Source of the DNA: JBBECF01 sp040881945
GTDB lineage: Bacteria > Pseudomonadota > Alphaproteobacteria > Dongiales > Dongiaceae
Length of the DNA stretch: 64,000 bases
Assembly (NCBI GenBank): GCA_040881945.1
Contig: JBBECF010000175.1
Coordinates: 7,992-71,991, forward strand
Reading direction: 5' to 3'
Shown: positions 42,866 to 51,069 of the stretch, piece by piece
Numbering within the stretch: the first letter of the stretch is position 1
Layout: every line of letters starts with the position of its first letter
Notes under the pieces: generated by a model
What the model was told of the DNA's origin: nothing
Databases searched by the model: none
What the model saw: only the letters and a program-made list of their open reading frames with translations
Position numbers and translations under genes: made by a program

Positions 42866-43181
42866 TGCAACTTTTTCCGAGACCGCCCAGAGACGTTCCG
42901 GCTCTCCCCTGCCCGTGCGGATCGCGCCGCGCATCCCGGTGTTCGCCTTCGGCATGAGCCTCGGGCTGTTCCTGGCGGTGACCTACCTCCTGTGTATCCT
43001 CTTCGACCTGTGGTTCCCGGGACAGGCGATGGGCCAGCTCTGGCTGCGCCTGCTGCCTGGCTTCACCTGGCTCAGTTGGCCGAGTTTCTTCCTCGGCCTC
43101 GTCGAGAGCTTCGCCTATGGCTGGTACGTCGCGCTGGTGTTCGCGCCGCTCTACAACTTCTTCGCCGCGCGGTCGCGGTAA
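42858..43181 (+). CDS. DUF5676-like small membrane protein
   Basis: 107 residues with two membrane segments (FGMSLGLFLAVTYLLCILFDLWF and WPSFFLGLVESFAYGWYVALV). The LLPGFTWLSWPSFF junction and the closing FAPLYNFFAAR are typical of small membrane proteins annotated as DUF5676, usually found beside YHS and copper genes. No function is known. It is translationally coupled to the YHS gene. Confidence 0.72.
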   Translation: MSDATFSETAQRRSGSPLPVRIAPRIPVFAFGMSLGLFLAVTYLLCILFDLWFPGQAMGQLWLRLLPGFTWLSWPSFFLGLVESFAYGWYVALVFAPLYNFFAARSR

Positions 43182-43218
43182 CGCTCGGGCCGAGCGCAAC
43201 TAAGGAAAGGATTCGCCG

Positions 43219-45033
43219 ATGCCCCGCAGCGCGACCCTGGAAGCCCCCCGGCCACGAAGAAAGCAAGTGGCGCCGGCCGGATTTGTCACCGGCCGTCCCA
43301 AGACCAAGGCAACGGGCGGGCAAGCGCGTCCCGCCAAGGTCACCCGCCTCGCCGCCGAAGGCGTACCGGAACGGCCCACCGCCCCGGCGCCGTTCGCCCC
43401 GATCGCGGACGACGCCTGGCGCTATCCGATAGACCTCTGGCAGCGATCCGTCCTGTTCCTCGATACCCTGCGGGAACGCGCCGACAACATGCTGGCACAT
43501 GAGGCGGCCGGCTTGCCGCCGGTCTTGCACTTCGAGTCGGAACCCGAGCTCGACGCGCGGACGTTCGAGCAGCCGGCTAACTATGCCCTGTTGCGGATCA
43601 TCGCAACGGACGAGGACCGAGCGGACGAATGCGTCGATCACGACAAGCCGCCGGTCATCGTCATCGACCCGCGCGCGGGCCACGGCCCCGGCATCGGCGG
43701 CTTCAAGCGCGACTCCGAAGTCGGGATCGCCCTGCACGAGGGATTCCCGGTCTACTTCGTAACCTTCTTTCCGGAGCCTTGCCCCGGTCAGACTCTGGCC
43801 GACGTGCTGCATGCCTTACGCCGCTTCGTCGACTTCGTGACCGAGCGTCACGGCAAGCCGCCGGTGCTCTACGGCAACTGCCAGGCGGGATGGGCGGCGG
43901 CGCTGCTGTCGGCCGACTGCGAGGGCCTGGCGGGACCGGTCGTGCTCAACGGCTCGCCACTGTCCTATTGGGCGGGCGAGGCCGGCATCAATCCGCTGCG
44001 GGTCGCCGGCGGGCTCGTCGGCGGCGCTTGGCTTGCCCACTTCCTCGCCGACCTCGGCGATGGCCGTTTCGACGGCGCCTGGCTGGTCCAGAACTTCGAG
44101 AACCTCAAGCCGGAGACCGCCGTCTGGGACAAATACGCCGGTCTGTTCGCCGACATCGACGGCGAGCGCGAGCGCTTCCTCGACTTCGAGCGCTGGTGGA
44201 ACGGCTTCCATAGCCTGAGCCGAGAGGAATTCGTGGACATCATCGAGAACTTGTTCATCGGGAACAAGCTGGAGGACGGCAAGGTCCGCGTCTGCGAGGG
44301 CTGCTACGTCGATCTCCGCCGCATCCGCAACCCGCTCGTCATCTTCGCCTCCCACGGCGACAACATCACGCCGCCGCACCAGGCCCTCGGCTGGATCCCG
44401 GCGGTCTACGACAGCACCGCGGCGCTCAAGGAAGCGGGACAGCGGATCGTCTATCTCTTGAACCCGCATGTCGGGCATCTCGGGATCTTCGTCTCGGCCA
44501 AGGTCGCCCGATTCGAGCACCGCGCGATCCTCGAAAGCCTGGAGGACATCGAGGCCCTCGAACCCGGCCTCTACGAGATGAAGATCGACAACCCGACCGG
44601 CGACCCCGACTGCCGCAGACCGCAGTACACGGTCGCGTTCGAGCCGCGCCGGGTGGAAGATATCCGCTTCGACTATCCGAGGGAGCCGTTCGAGCGCGTC
44701 CGCGCCGTTTCCGAGTTCAACGAAGACCTCTATCGGTCCTTCGGAAGCCCGTGGGTACGCGCCGTCGCGACCCCGTGGACGGCGGCGATGATGCGGTGGC
44801 TGCATCCGATGCGCGGCAGCCGGTACGCGTTTGCCGAGGCGATCAACCCCGCCATGCTCGGAATCGCCGCGCTGGCCTCGATGGTCCGTCACAACCGGCA
44901 ACCCGTACCGGCGGACAGTCCGTACCGCATCGCCGAGAAGGTGCTCGCCCACTCTGTCTTCGAGGCGATCGAGAGCTGCCGCAAGCTCCGCGACCGCGCC
45001 GGCGAGGAAGCCTTCCGGCGTCTCTACGGCTAG
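43219..45033 (+). CDS. DUF3141 protein, PHA-synthase-like alpha/beta hydrolase
   Basis: 604 residues. A basic, proline-rich N-terminus (about 50 residues) is followed by an alpha/beta-hydrolase core. The nucleophile elbow reads YGNCQAGWAAAL (about residues 216-227), with Cys where lipases have Ser, the hallmark of poly(3-hydroxyalkanoate) synthases (G-x-C-x-G). A general-base His is plausible in LLNPHVGHLGIF (about residue 418) and an Asp in FASHGDNITPP. No membrane helix. DUF3141 proteins are often encoded beside YHS and stress genes. The reaction is unproven; an acyl-transfer or polymer-binding role is inferred. Confidence 0.82.
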   Translation: MPRSATLEAPRPRRKQVAPAGFVTGRPKTKATGGQARPAKVTRLAAEGVPERPTAPAPFAPIADDAWRYPIDLWQRSVLFLDTLRERADNMLAHEAAGLPPVLHFESEPELDARTFEQPANYALLRIIATDEDRADECVDHDKPPVIVIDPRAGHGPGIGGFKRDSEVGIALHEGFPVYFVTFFPEPCPGQTLADVLHALRRFVDFVTERHGKPPVLYGNCQAGWAAALLSADCEGLAGPVVLNGSPLSYWAGEAGINPLRVAGGLVGGAWLAHFLADLGDGRFDGAWLVQNFENLKPETAVWDKYAGLFADIDGERERFLDFERWWNGFHSLSREEFVDIIENLFIGNKLEDGKVRVCEGCYVDLRRIRNPLVIFASHGDNITPPHQALGWIPAVYDSTAALKEAGQRIVYLLNPHVGHLGIFVSAKVARFEHRAILESLEDIEALEPGLYEMKIDNPTGDPDCRRPQYTVAFEPRRVEDIRFDYPREPFERVRAVSEFNEDLYRSFGSPWVRAVATPWTAAMMRWLHPMRGSRYAFAEAINPAMLGIAALASMVRHNRQPVPADSPYRIAEKVLAHSVFEAIESCRKLRDRAGEEAFRRLYG

Positions 45034-45140
45034 ACGAAATCGGCCGACGGCGACGCGGGTTTGCTGGGCGTCGCCGGTTGCGGTGGTCATCTATGTCGCG
45101 TATTTCGGCGTCGAGCTTTGAGACACGTAAAGGTGGCGAG

Positions 45141-45362
45141 GTGAAAGTCCGGGACCCTGTTTGCGGACTGCGGCTGGAAGTCGACAAGGTCGCCGCCTAC
45201 GAAGACTTCGGAGGCTGGGTGTATTTCTTCTGCTCGACGGAGTGCGCCCGCCGGTTCGCGGCGTCTCCGCACCGGTATGCCGTCGAGCCGGCGCGCGCCG
45301 CGGCGGGAGGGCATGCGGAGCGGACCGCCCCTGCCGGCGGGCCGCCGGCGACCGCAGATTGA
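45141..45362 (+). CDS. Small soluble YHS-domain protein
   Basis: 73 residues if started at GTG 45141, which has AAAGGTGG upstream; an ATG at 45093 would add 16 residues without a good site. The YHS core is VRDPVCGLRL and WVYFFCSTECARRF, with the four-cysteine-type pattern of a metal-binding YHS domain. The oxidoreductase gene follows 9 bp later. It is probably a cytosolic metal carrier or sensor. Confidence 0.82.
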   Translation: MKVRDPVCGLRLEVDKVAAYEDFGGWVYFFCSTECARRFAASPHRYAVEPARAAAGGHAERTAPAGGPPATAD

Positions 45363-45371
45363 GGACCGCGG

Positions 45372-46548
45372 ATGCGCGCTCGTGCCAGAACGGATGTTCG
45401 CCCGGCCCCGGACCGTCGGCCCATCACGGTCGTCGGCGCGGGTCCGGCCGGCCTCGCCTGCGCCATCGCCCTGGCGCGGGCCGGCCGGCGGGTCGTCCTG
45501 CGCGAGGCGCACAGCCGGGTCGGCGCGAGGTTCCATGACGATTTCCAGGGGCTGGAGAACTGGTCCTCGGCTCAAGACATCCTGGACGAGCTGTCGGTCC
45601 TCGGCATCCGTCCGACCTTGCTTCTGCCAGCCCGTCTACGCCGGCACGGCCTTCGACGCCTGGGGCGGGCGCCACGAGGTCAAGAGCGCGCAGCCGATCT
45701 ATTATCTCGTGCGTCGCGGATCCGAGGCGGGGAGCCTCGATCACGGGTTGCTCGAGCAAGCGCGCGAGCTCGGGGTCGAGGTCCGTTTCAACGACAGGGT
45801 ACAGCGCGCGGATGGACCCGCGGTGCTCGCCGGAGGTCCCCGGATCGCGGACGCCATCGCCGTCGGGTATGTCTTCGAGACGGACATGCCCGACGGCAAC
45901 TGGGTTTGCTTCGACAACACGTTGGCGCCGCTCGGCTACGCCTACTTGCTCGTGTGCCAGGGGCGCGGCACGGCCGCGAGCTGCATGTTCACAGGCTTCA
46001 GGAACGAAGCCGAGCATGTGGCGCGGACGGTCGACATGTTCCGCCGGCGGGTCGGCCTGCACATGCGCGATCCGCGGAAGTTCGGTGGATTCGCGAACTT
46101 CCGCCTTCCCCGCACGGCGATACAGGGCGGTCATCCCGTGGTCGGCGAGCATGCCGGATTTCAGGACGCGCTCGCAGGGTTCGGCATGCGATATGCCATA
46201 CGCTCCGGCGCGCTGGCGGCCCGCAGCCTGATCGAAGGCATCGATTATCGACGGCTGTGGCGCACGGAGCTGCTGCCGTCGCTTCGCGCCTCCGTGAGCA
46301 ACCGGTTCATCTTCAACAGCGTCGGCGAGCGCGGCTGGCGCTGGGTACTGGCGCACCGGCTGAGCGCCTCCGACGTCCGCCGGGCGCTGCGACGGCTGTA
46401 TCGGCCATCCGCGCCGACCGCACTCTTGTTTCCCTTCGCCCTTTGGCGCTACCGCGCGCCATTGGCGGACAAGAGCTGCGACCACCTGGACTGCGCCTGC
46501 GTCTGGTGCCGAACCTGCGGCGCCGCCGTCGATCCGCAGGGCGCATGA
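45372..46548 (+). pseudogene. FAD-dependent oxidoreductase with a frameshift (geranylgeranyl-reductase-like)
   Basis: The first 85 or so codons give the dinucleotide-binding loop VVGAGPAGLACAIALARAG and continue to LGIRPTLL. From about 45620 the coding frame moves by one base and continues with QPVYAGTAFDAWGG to the C-terminal CACVWCRTCG, a cysteine cluster. The total span of 1177 bp is one base more than a multiple of three, so one extra base near 45615-45635 explains it. The remainder is intact (392 codons). It may be a sequencing error or recent inactivation. The role in the copper island is unknown. Confidence 0.72.
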
Positions 46549-46575
46549 TCGGCATAGAGTCCGGACAAAGACGTG

Positions 46576-46614
46576 TTGAGGTAGATCAATGAATCGTGAC
46601 AGCGAGTCTAATAT
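46576..46614 (+). promoter_or_regulatory. FNR/FixK-type box and -10 element before the copper ATPase gene
   Basis: TTGAGGTAGATCAA (46576-46589) matches the FNR/FixK consensus TTGAT-N4-ATCAA at nine of ten positions. TAATAT (46609-46614) is a good -10 element. The box centre lies about 39-41 bp before the expected transcription start near 46621, the usual class II activator position. The ATPase ATG is at 46654. No other regulator gene is adjacent. Confidence 0.6.
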
Positions 46615-46653
46615 TCAAGGTTATCGAGCGGTTATGGAAGGGAGATCCGTCAC

Positions 46654-48948
46654 ATGGTCGTAAAGGATCCGGTTTGCGGAATGACGGTGAATCTGGACGC
46701 CGGAAAGCCAAGTCGGGAGCACAATGGCGAGACCTATCACTTTTGCTCTCAGAAGTGTCACGACAAGTTCGCGGCTGATCCCGAGCATTTTCTGTCCGGT
46801 GAGCGCAAGCGCGAGGCCCCGCCCAAGGGCACCAGATACACCTGCCCGATGCATCCGGAAATCGTACGCGACGCGCCCGGTGACTGCCCGATCTGCGGCA
46901 TGGCGCTGGAGCCGATGGGCGTTCCGGCGGCCGACGAGGGGCCGAATCCCGAACTCGTGGACTTCACCCGCCGGTTCTGGGTCGGCGCGGCGCTGACCGT
47001 GCCGCTGCTGATCCTGACTATGCCGCCCTATCTAGGCTACAACCAGATCCGCGAGCTGTTCGGCGAGTGGACCTCGCTCTGGATCGAAGTCATCATTGGC
47101 AGTCCGGTGATCCTATGGTCCGGCTGGCCATTCTTCGTGCGCGGCTACAAGTCGTTCCGCACCATGAACCTCAACATGTTCAGCCTGATCGGCATGGGCG
47201 TCGGCGCGGCCTACGCTTTCAGTATCGTCGCGGTGCTGGCGCCCGGGATCTTCCCTGACGGGTTCCGTAACGCCGATGGCTCGGTCGGCGTCTATTTCGA
47301 GGCCGCCGCGGTGATCGTCACCTTGGTCCTGCTCGGCCAAGTGATGGAGCTGCGCGCTCGGGAGCGCACGGGCGCGGCGATCCGGGCGTTGCTCGATCTG
47401 GCCGCCAAGACCGCGCGGGTGATCCGCCCCGACGGCACAGAGGAGGAGATCCCGCTCGAGGATGTCAAGGTCGGCGACCGGCTGCGGGTGCGCCCCGGCG
47501 ACAAGGTGCCGGTGGACGGCGAGGTGGTCGAGGGCCGCTCGTCGGTCGACGAATCGATGATCTCCGGCGAACCCATTCCGGTCGAGAAGGTCGCGGGCGA
47601 CAAGGTAACCGGCGCCACGATCAACGGCACCGGCAGCCTGGTGATGGAGGCCAAGCGCGTCGGCGCCGACACCATGCTGGCTCAGATCGTCGAGATGGTA
47701 GCGAACGCGCAGCGCAGCCGCGCGCCGATCCAGAAATTCGCCGACTTGGTGGCGGGAAAATTCGTGCCGGTGGTGATCGGCATCGCCATCCTATCCTTCC
47801 TCTCCTGGGCGGTCTGGGGACCAGCCCCGGCGCTTGCCTACGCTTTGGTATCGGCGGTTGCGGTCTTGATCATTGCTTGCCCGTGTGCGCTCGGACTCGC
47901 AACGCCAATGTCGATCATGACGGCGACGGGCCGGGGCGCCCAGGCGGGTGTGCTGATCAAGAACGCCGAGGCGCTGGAGCGCTTTGCCAAGGTCGACACG
48001 CTGATCATGGACAAGACCGGCACGCTGACCGTCGGCAAACCGAAGCTCATCGCCGTGCTGCCCGAGGCGGGGCATGAGGAGAACGAGGTGTTGCGGCTGG
48101 CGGCGTCGCTGGAGCGTGGCTCGGAACATCCGCTGGCCGAGGCGATCGTCGCCGGGGCCGAGGAGCGTGGGGTCGCTTTGGCCAAGGCGGAGGATTTCGA
48201 GGCGGTCACCGGCAAGGGCGTAAAGGGCGTGGTCGACGGCAAGTCGGTGGCGCTGGGCAACGCAAAGCTTATGGTCGATCTCGGTCTCGACGGCGGGCCG
48301 CTGGACAAAACCGCCAACGCGCGGCGCGACGAGGGCGAGACGGTGATGTTCGTCGTGCTCGACGGCAAGATCGCTGGCCTGGTCAGCGTCGCCGATCCAG
48401 TGAAGGAGACCACGCCGGCGGCGCTGAAAGAGCTGCACAGACTCGGCTTCCGCGTCATCATGGCCACCGGCGACAACGAGCGCACGGCGAAGGCGGTGGC
48501 CGGACGGCTCGGCATCGACGAGATCCGCGCCGAAGTGCTGCCCGAGGACAAGGCGCGCATCATCAAGGAACTGCAGGCGGACGGCCGGAAGGTCGCCATG
48601 GCTGGCGATGGCGTGAACGACGCGCCCGCGCTCGCCCAGGCCGATGTCGGCATCGCCATGGGCACCGGCGCCGACGTCGCCATCGAGAGCGCCGGATTCA
48701 CCCTGGTCAAGGGCAACCTCGACGGCATCGTGCGCGCCCGGCGGCTGGCCCGTGCGACGATGCGCAACATCAAGCAGAACCTGTTCTTCGCTCTGATCTA
48801 CAACGCGGCCGGCGTGCCGATCGCGGCAGGGATTCTCTATCCGTTCCTCGACATTCTAGTCGGGCCGATCTTCGCCGCGTTCGCGATGAGCGCGTCGTCG
48901 CTGTCGGTGGTCATGAACTCATTGCGACTGCGTTCGGTCAAGATCTAG
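46654..48948 (+). CDS. copA: Copper-translocating P1B-type ATPase with N-terminal YHS and metal-binding domains
   Basis: 764 residues. The N-terminal YHS domain (DPVCGMTV, YHFCSQKCHDKF, about residues 5-45) is followed by a heavy-metal-binding domain with YTCPMHPEI and CPICGMALE (about residues 65-90). No classical CxxC HMA domain is seen. The membrane part has the copper-selective IACPCALGLATPM (about residue 410). The catalytic loop has DKTGTLT (phospho-Asp about residue 452), EHPLAEAI and GDGVNDAPALAQAD. It exports Cu(I) (possibly Ag(I)) from the cytoplasm. It probably heads its own unit under the FNR-like box. Confidence 0.94.
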   Translation: MVVKDPVCGMTVNLDAGKPSREHNGETYHFCSQKCHDKFAADPEHFLSGERKREAPPKGTRYTCPMHPEIVRDAPGDCPICGMALEPMGVPAADEGPNPELVDFTRRFWVGAALTVPLLILTMPPYLGYNQIRELFGEWTSLWIEVIIGSPVILWSGWPFFVRGYKSFRTMNLNMFSLIGMGVGAAYAFSIVAVLAPGIFPDGFRNADGSVGVYFEAAAVIVTLVLLGQVMELRARERTGAAIRALLDLAAKTARVIRPDGTEEEIPLEDVKVGDRLRVRPGDKVPVDGEVVEGRSSVDESMISGEPIPVEKVAGDKVTGATINGTGSLVMEAKRVGADTMLAQIVEMVANAQRSRAPIQKFADLVAGKFVPVVIGIAILSFLSWAVWGPAPALAYALVSAVAVLIIACPCALGLATPMSIMTATGRGAQAGVLIKNAEALERFAKVDTLIMDKTGTLTVGKPKLIAVLPEAGHEENEVLRLAASLERGSEHPLAEAIVAGAEERGVALAKAEDFEAVTGKGVKGVVDGKSVALGNAKLMVDLGLDGGPLDKTANARRDEGETVMFVVLDGKIAGLVSVADPVKETTPAALKELHRLGFRVIMATGDNERTAKAVAGRLGIDEIRAEVLPEDKARIIKELQADGRKVAMAGDGVNDAPALAQADVGIAMGTGADVAIESAGFTLVKGNLDGIVRARRLARATMRNIKQNLFFALIYNAAGVPIAAGILYPFLDILVGPIFAAFAMSASSLSVVMNSLRLRSVKI

Positions 48949-49003
48949 CAAAGGATCAACCGTGGCGCGGCAATCCGCCCTTCGTGAAATGGAGAAAAAA
49001 GCT

Positions 49004-50080
49004 ATGAAAGCCGTATCGATTTCCCGGGCCGCGGCTTGGGCCGCTCTGGTCACCCTCGTATTGGGAATGCAGACGGCCATCGCCGAGCCACTCGTGTATG
49101 TGCCGCTCGGTGGCGAGGGCAAGATCGTCGTCGTCGATGCCGCGAAGGATGAGATTGTCGATACGATAAGCGGCGTCACAGCCGTTCATGGCCTCGCCGG
49201 AACGCCCGATGGCCAACTCCTGATTGCCGGAAGCTATCAGGAGCGGGAGGCAGGCGGCGCAACGCCGGCCAAGCCCGCCGGCGTGACCGAGGATGAGCAT
49301 GCCGCGCACCATAGCGCCGCGCCCGCCGGTCCCAAGAAGGACGACGCGGCCATCAGCACGGTCTCGGTGATTCGAACGGCCGACGGGTCCGTGGTCCGGC
49401 GCATCGATGTGCCGGGCGCGGTCCATCACGTGGCGGTCAGCCCCGACGGCCGGTATGCGGTCGTGACCCATCCCAACGAAGGGACCATCAGCGCGATCGA
49501 CCTCGGCTCGTACGAAGTCGTTGCAACGGTGGCCACGGGTCCGTTCCCCAACTATTCGGCCTTCGGATCGGACGGGCGGAGCGTCTACGTCAGCAATGCC
49601 GGCAACAACACCGTGAGCGCCGTCGATGCCGGAACATGGACCGTCCAATGGAACGCGGCCGTCGGCGAAGGCCCGGAGCACGTTGTTCTCTCGACGGACG
49701 GCCGTTCTCTCTATGTCAACAACGTGGAGGACGGGTCCGTCTCGGTCATCGGGATCGCTGAGCGACAGGTCGTCAAGACCGTCCCGATCGGATCGACGCT
49801 CCATGGCATCGACCTTTCCGATGACGGGGGAACCCTGTTCGTGGCGGACCTCGGCGACGACAAGGTCGTCGCCTTCGATCTGGCCACCGGCACGCATCGC
49901 AGCGTCCGCCTGGCGCCGGCGCCCTACCACCTCGCCGCCGTGCGCGGCGCGGGCAAGCTCTACGTCTCGAGCGCCGACGAGCCGAAGGTCTGGGTCCTGG
50001 ACCCGGAAACTCTCGCCGTGCTCGGAGAGATCCCGATCGGCGGCACGGGACACCAGATGTTTCTGGGCCCAAGCACATAA
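49004..50080 (+). CDS. YncE-family beta-propeller protein, secreted
   Basis: 358 residues. A signal peptide (AAAWAALVTLVLGMQTAIAEP) is followed by seven repeated blades of about 40 residues, such as VAVSPDGRYAVVTHPNEGTIS and VVLSTDGRSLYVNNVEDGSVS. A His-rich insertion (EDEHAAHHSAA, about residues 97-107) may bind metal. GGAG stands 9 nt before the ATG. It lies 55 bp after the ATPase gene. Relatives are periplasmic binding scaffolds. Confidence 0.88.
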   Translation: MKAVSISRAAAWAALVTLVLGMQTAIAEPLVYVPLGGEGKIVVVDAAKDEIVDTISGVTAVHGLAGTPDGQLLIAGSYQEREAGGATPAKPAGVTEDEHAAHHSAAPAGPKKDDAAISTVSVIRTADGSVVRRIDVPGAVHHVAVSPDGRYAVVTHPNEGTISAIDLGSYEVVATVATGPFPNYSAFGSDGRSVYVSNAGNNTVSAVDAGTWTVQWNAAVGEGPEHVVLSTDGRSLYVNNVEDGSVSVIGIAERQVVKTVPIGSTLHGIDLSDDGGTLFVADLGDDKVVAFDLATGTHRSVRLAPAPYHLAAVRGAGKLYVSSADEPKVWVLDPETLAVLGEIPIGGTGHQMFLGPST

Positions 50081-50129
50081 GGAAAACCGGGCACCGAACG
50101 CCCGAGCTCGCCAACCAACGAGGCAAGAC

Positions 50130-50360
50130 ATGCAGCAATTCCTGTTTTCGAGATCCGGCCTGGTGATGCTCGGCTTCCTGGCGGTCGGCGGCTACTTCCT
50201 CTGGACCGAGCATCAGGCGCACATGATTGCCGCCCTGCCGTGGCTCCTGGTCGGCGGCTGCCTGGTCATGCACCTCTTCATGCACGGCGGCCATGGCGGA
50301 CATGGAGGTCACGGTGGCGGCGCCAACGACCCCGACGACGGCGGCGGAAGGACATCGTGA
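50130..50360 (+). CDS. DUF2933 family small membrane protein
   Basis: 76 residues with two hydrophobic segments (SGLVMLGFLAVGGYFLW, ALPWLLVGGCLVMHLFM) and a C-terminal run of HGGHGGHGGHGGG that may bind copper or nickel. Small proteins with this histidine/glycine tail occur in copper islands next to the methyltransferase and multicopper oxidase genes, as here. Its stop overlaps the methyltransferase start. Confidence 0.85.
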   Translation: MQQFLFSRSGLVMLGFLAVGGYFLWTEHQAHMIAALPWLLVGGCLVMHLFMHGGHGGHGGHGGGANDPDDGGGRTS

Positions 50361-51016
50361 GCGACACCGTCCCCGCCTACGGCCTGTGGTCATTGGTCGT
50401 GATCAACTCGGCGGTGTTCATCCTGTTCGGCTTGAGTTTCTTCCAGCCGCGAACCAAGCGCGACTGGCGGTCTTTCGGCGCGTTCAGCGGCTTCCTGGTC
50501 GCCTTGTTCACCGAGATGTACGGATTCCCGCTGACGATCTATCTCTTGTCCGGATGGCTTCAGGCCACCTATCCCGGCGTCGACTGGTTCAGCCACGACG
50601 CCGGCCATCTGCCCGAGATGCTGTTCGGCTGGCAGGCCAATCCGCATTTCGGGCCGTTCCACCTGCTCAGCTTCGCCCTGATCGGCGGCGGCTTCGTGCT
50701 GATCGCGGCCGCCTGGCGGGTGCTCTACGAAGCGCAGCGCCGCCGCGCCTTGGCGACGACCGGGCCCTACGCCCATGTGCGCCATCCCCAGTACGCCGGA
50801 TTCATCCTGATCATGCTCGGCTTCTTGTTCCAGTGGCCGACGATCCTGACGCTGCTGATGTTCCCCGTGCTGGTCGCGATGTACGTATGGCTGGCGCGCC
50901 GCGAGGAGCGCGAGGTGCTCGCCGTGTTCGGCGACGCCTATGCGCGCTACGCCGCCCGCGTGCCCGCCTTCGTGCCGCGGCTTCGGCGCGCGGCGAAGGA
51001 GGCTACGGGAAATTAA
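50357..51016 (+). CDS. Isoprenylcysteine carboxyl methyltransferase family membrane protein
   Basis: 219 residues, about five membrane segments, with the SAM-binding C-terminus GPYAHVRHPQYAGFILIMLG and REEREVLAVFGDAYARY. GTG 50357 overlaps the DUF2933 stop by 3 bp. This is the second ICMT-like protein of the window; the first belongs to the polyketide pair at 13485. Its function in copper islands is unknown; lipid or quinone methylation is possible. Confidence 0.87.
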   Translation: MSDTVPAYGLWSLVVINSAVFILFGLSFFQPRTKRDWRSFGAFSGFLVALFTEMYGFPLTIYLLSGWLQATYPGVDWFSHDAGHLPEMLFGWQANPHFGPFHLLSFALIGGGFVLIAAAWRVLYEAQRRRALATTGPYAHVRHPQYAGFILIMLGFLFQWPTILTLLMFPVLVAMYVWLARREEREVLAVFGDAYARYAARVPAFVPRLRRAAKEATGN

Positions 51017-51069
51017 GGGTCGGTGCGCCGATTAGGTTTTCTCCGGTACCGCAAGAAAGGATGTTACAC

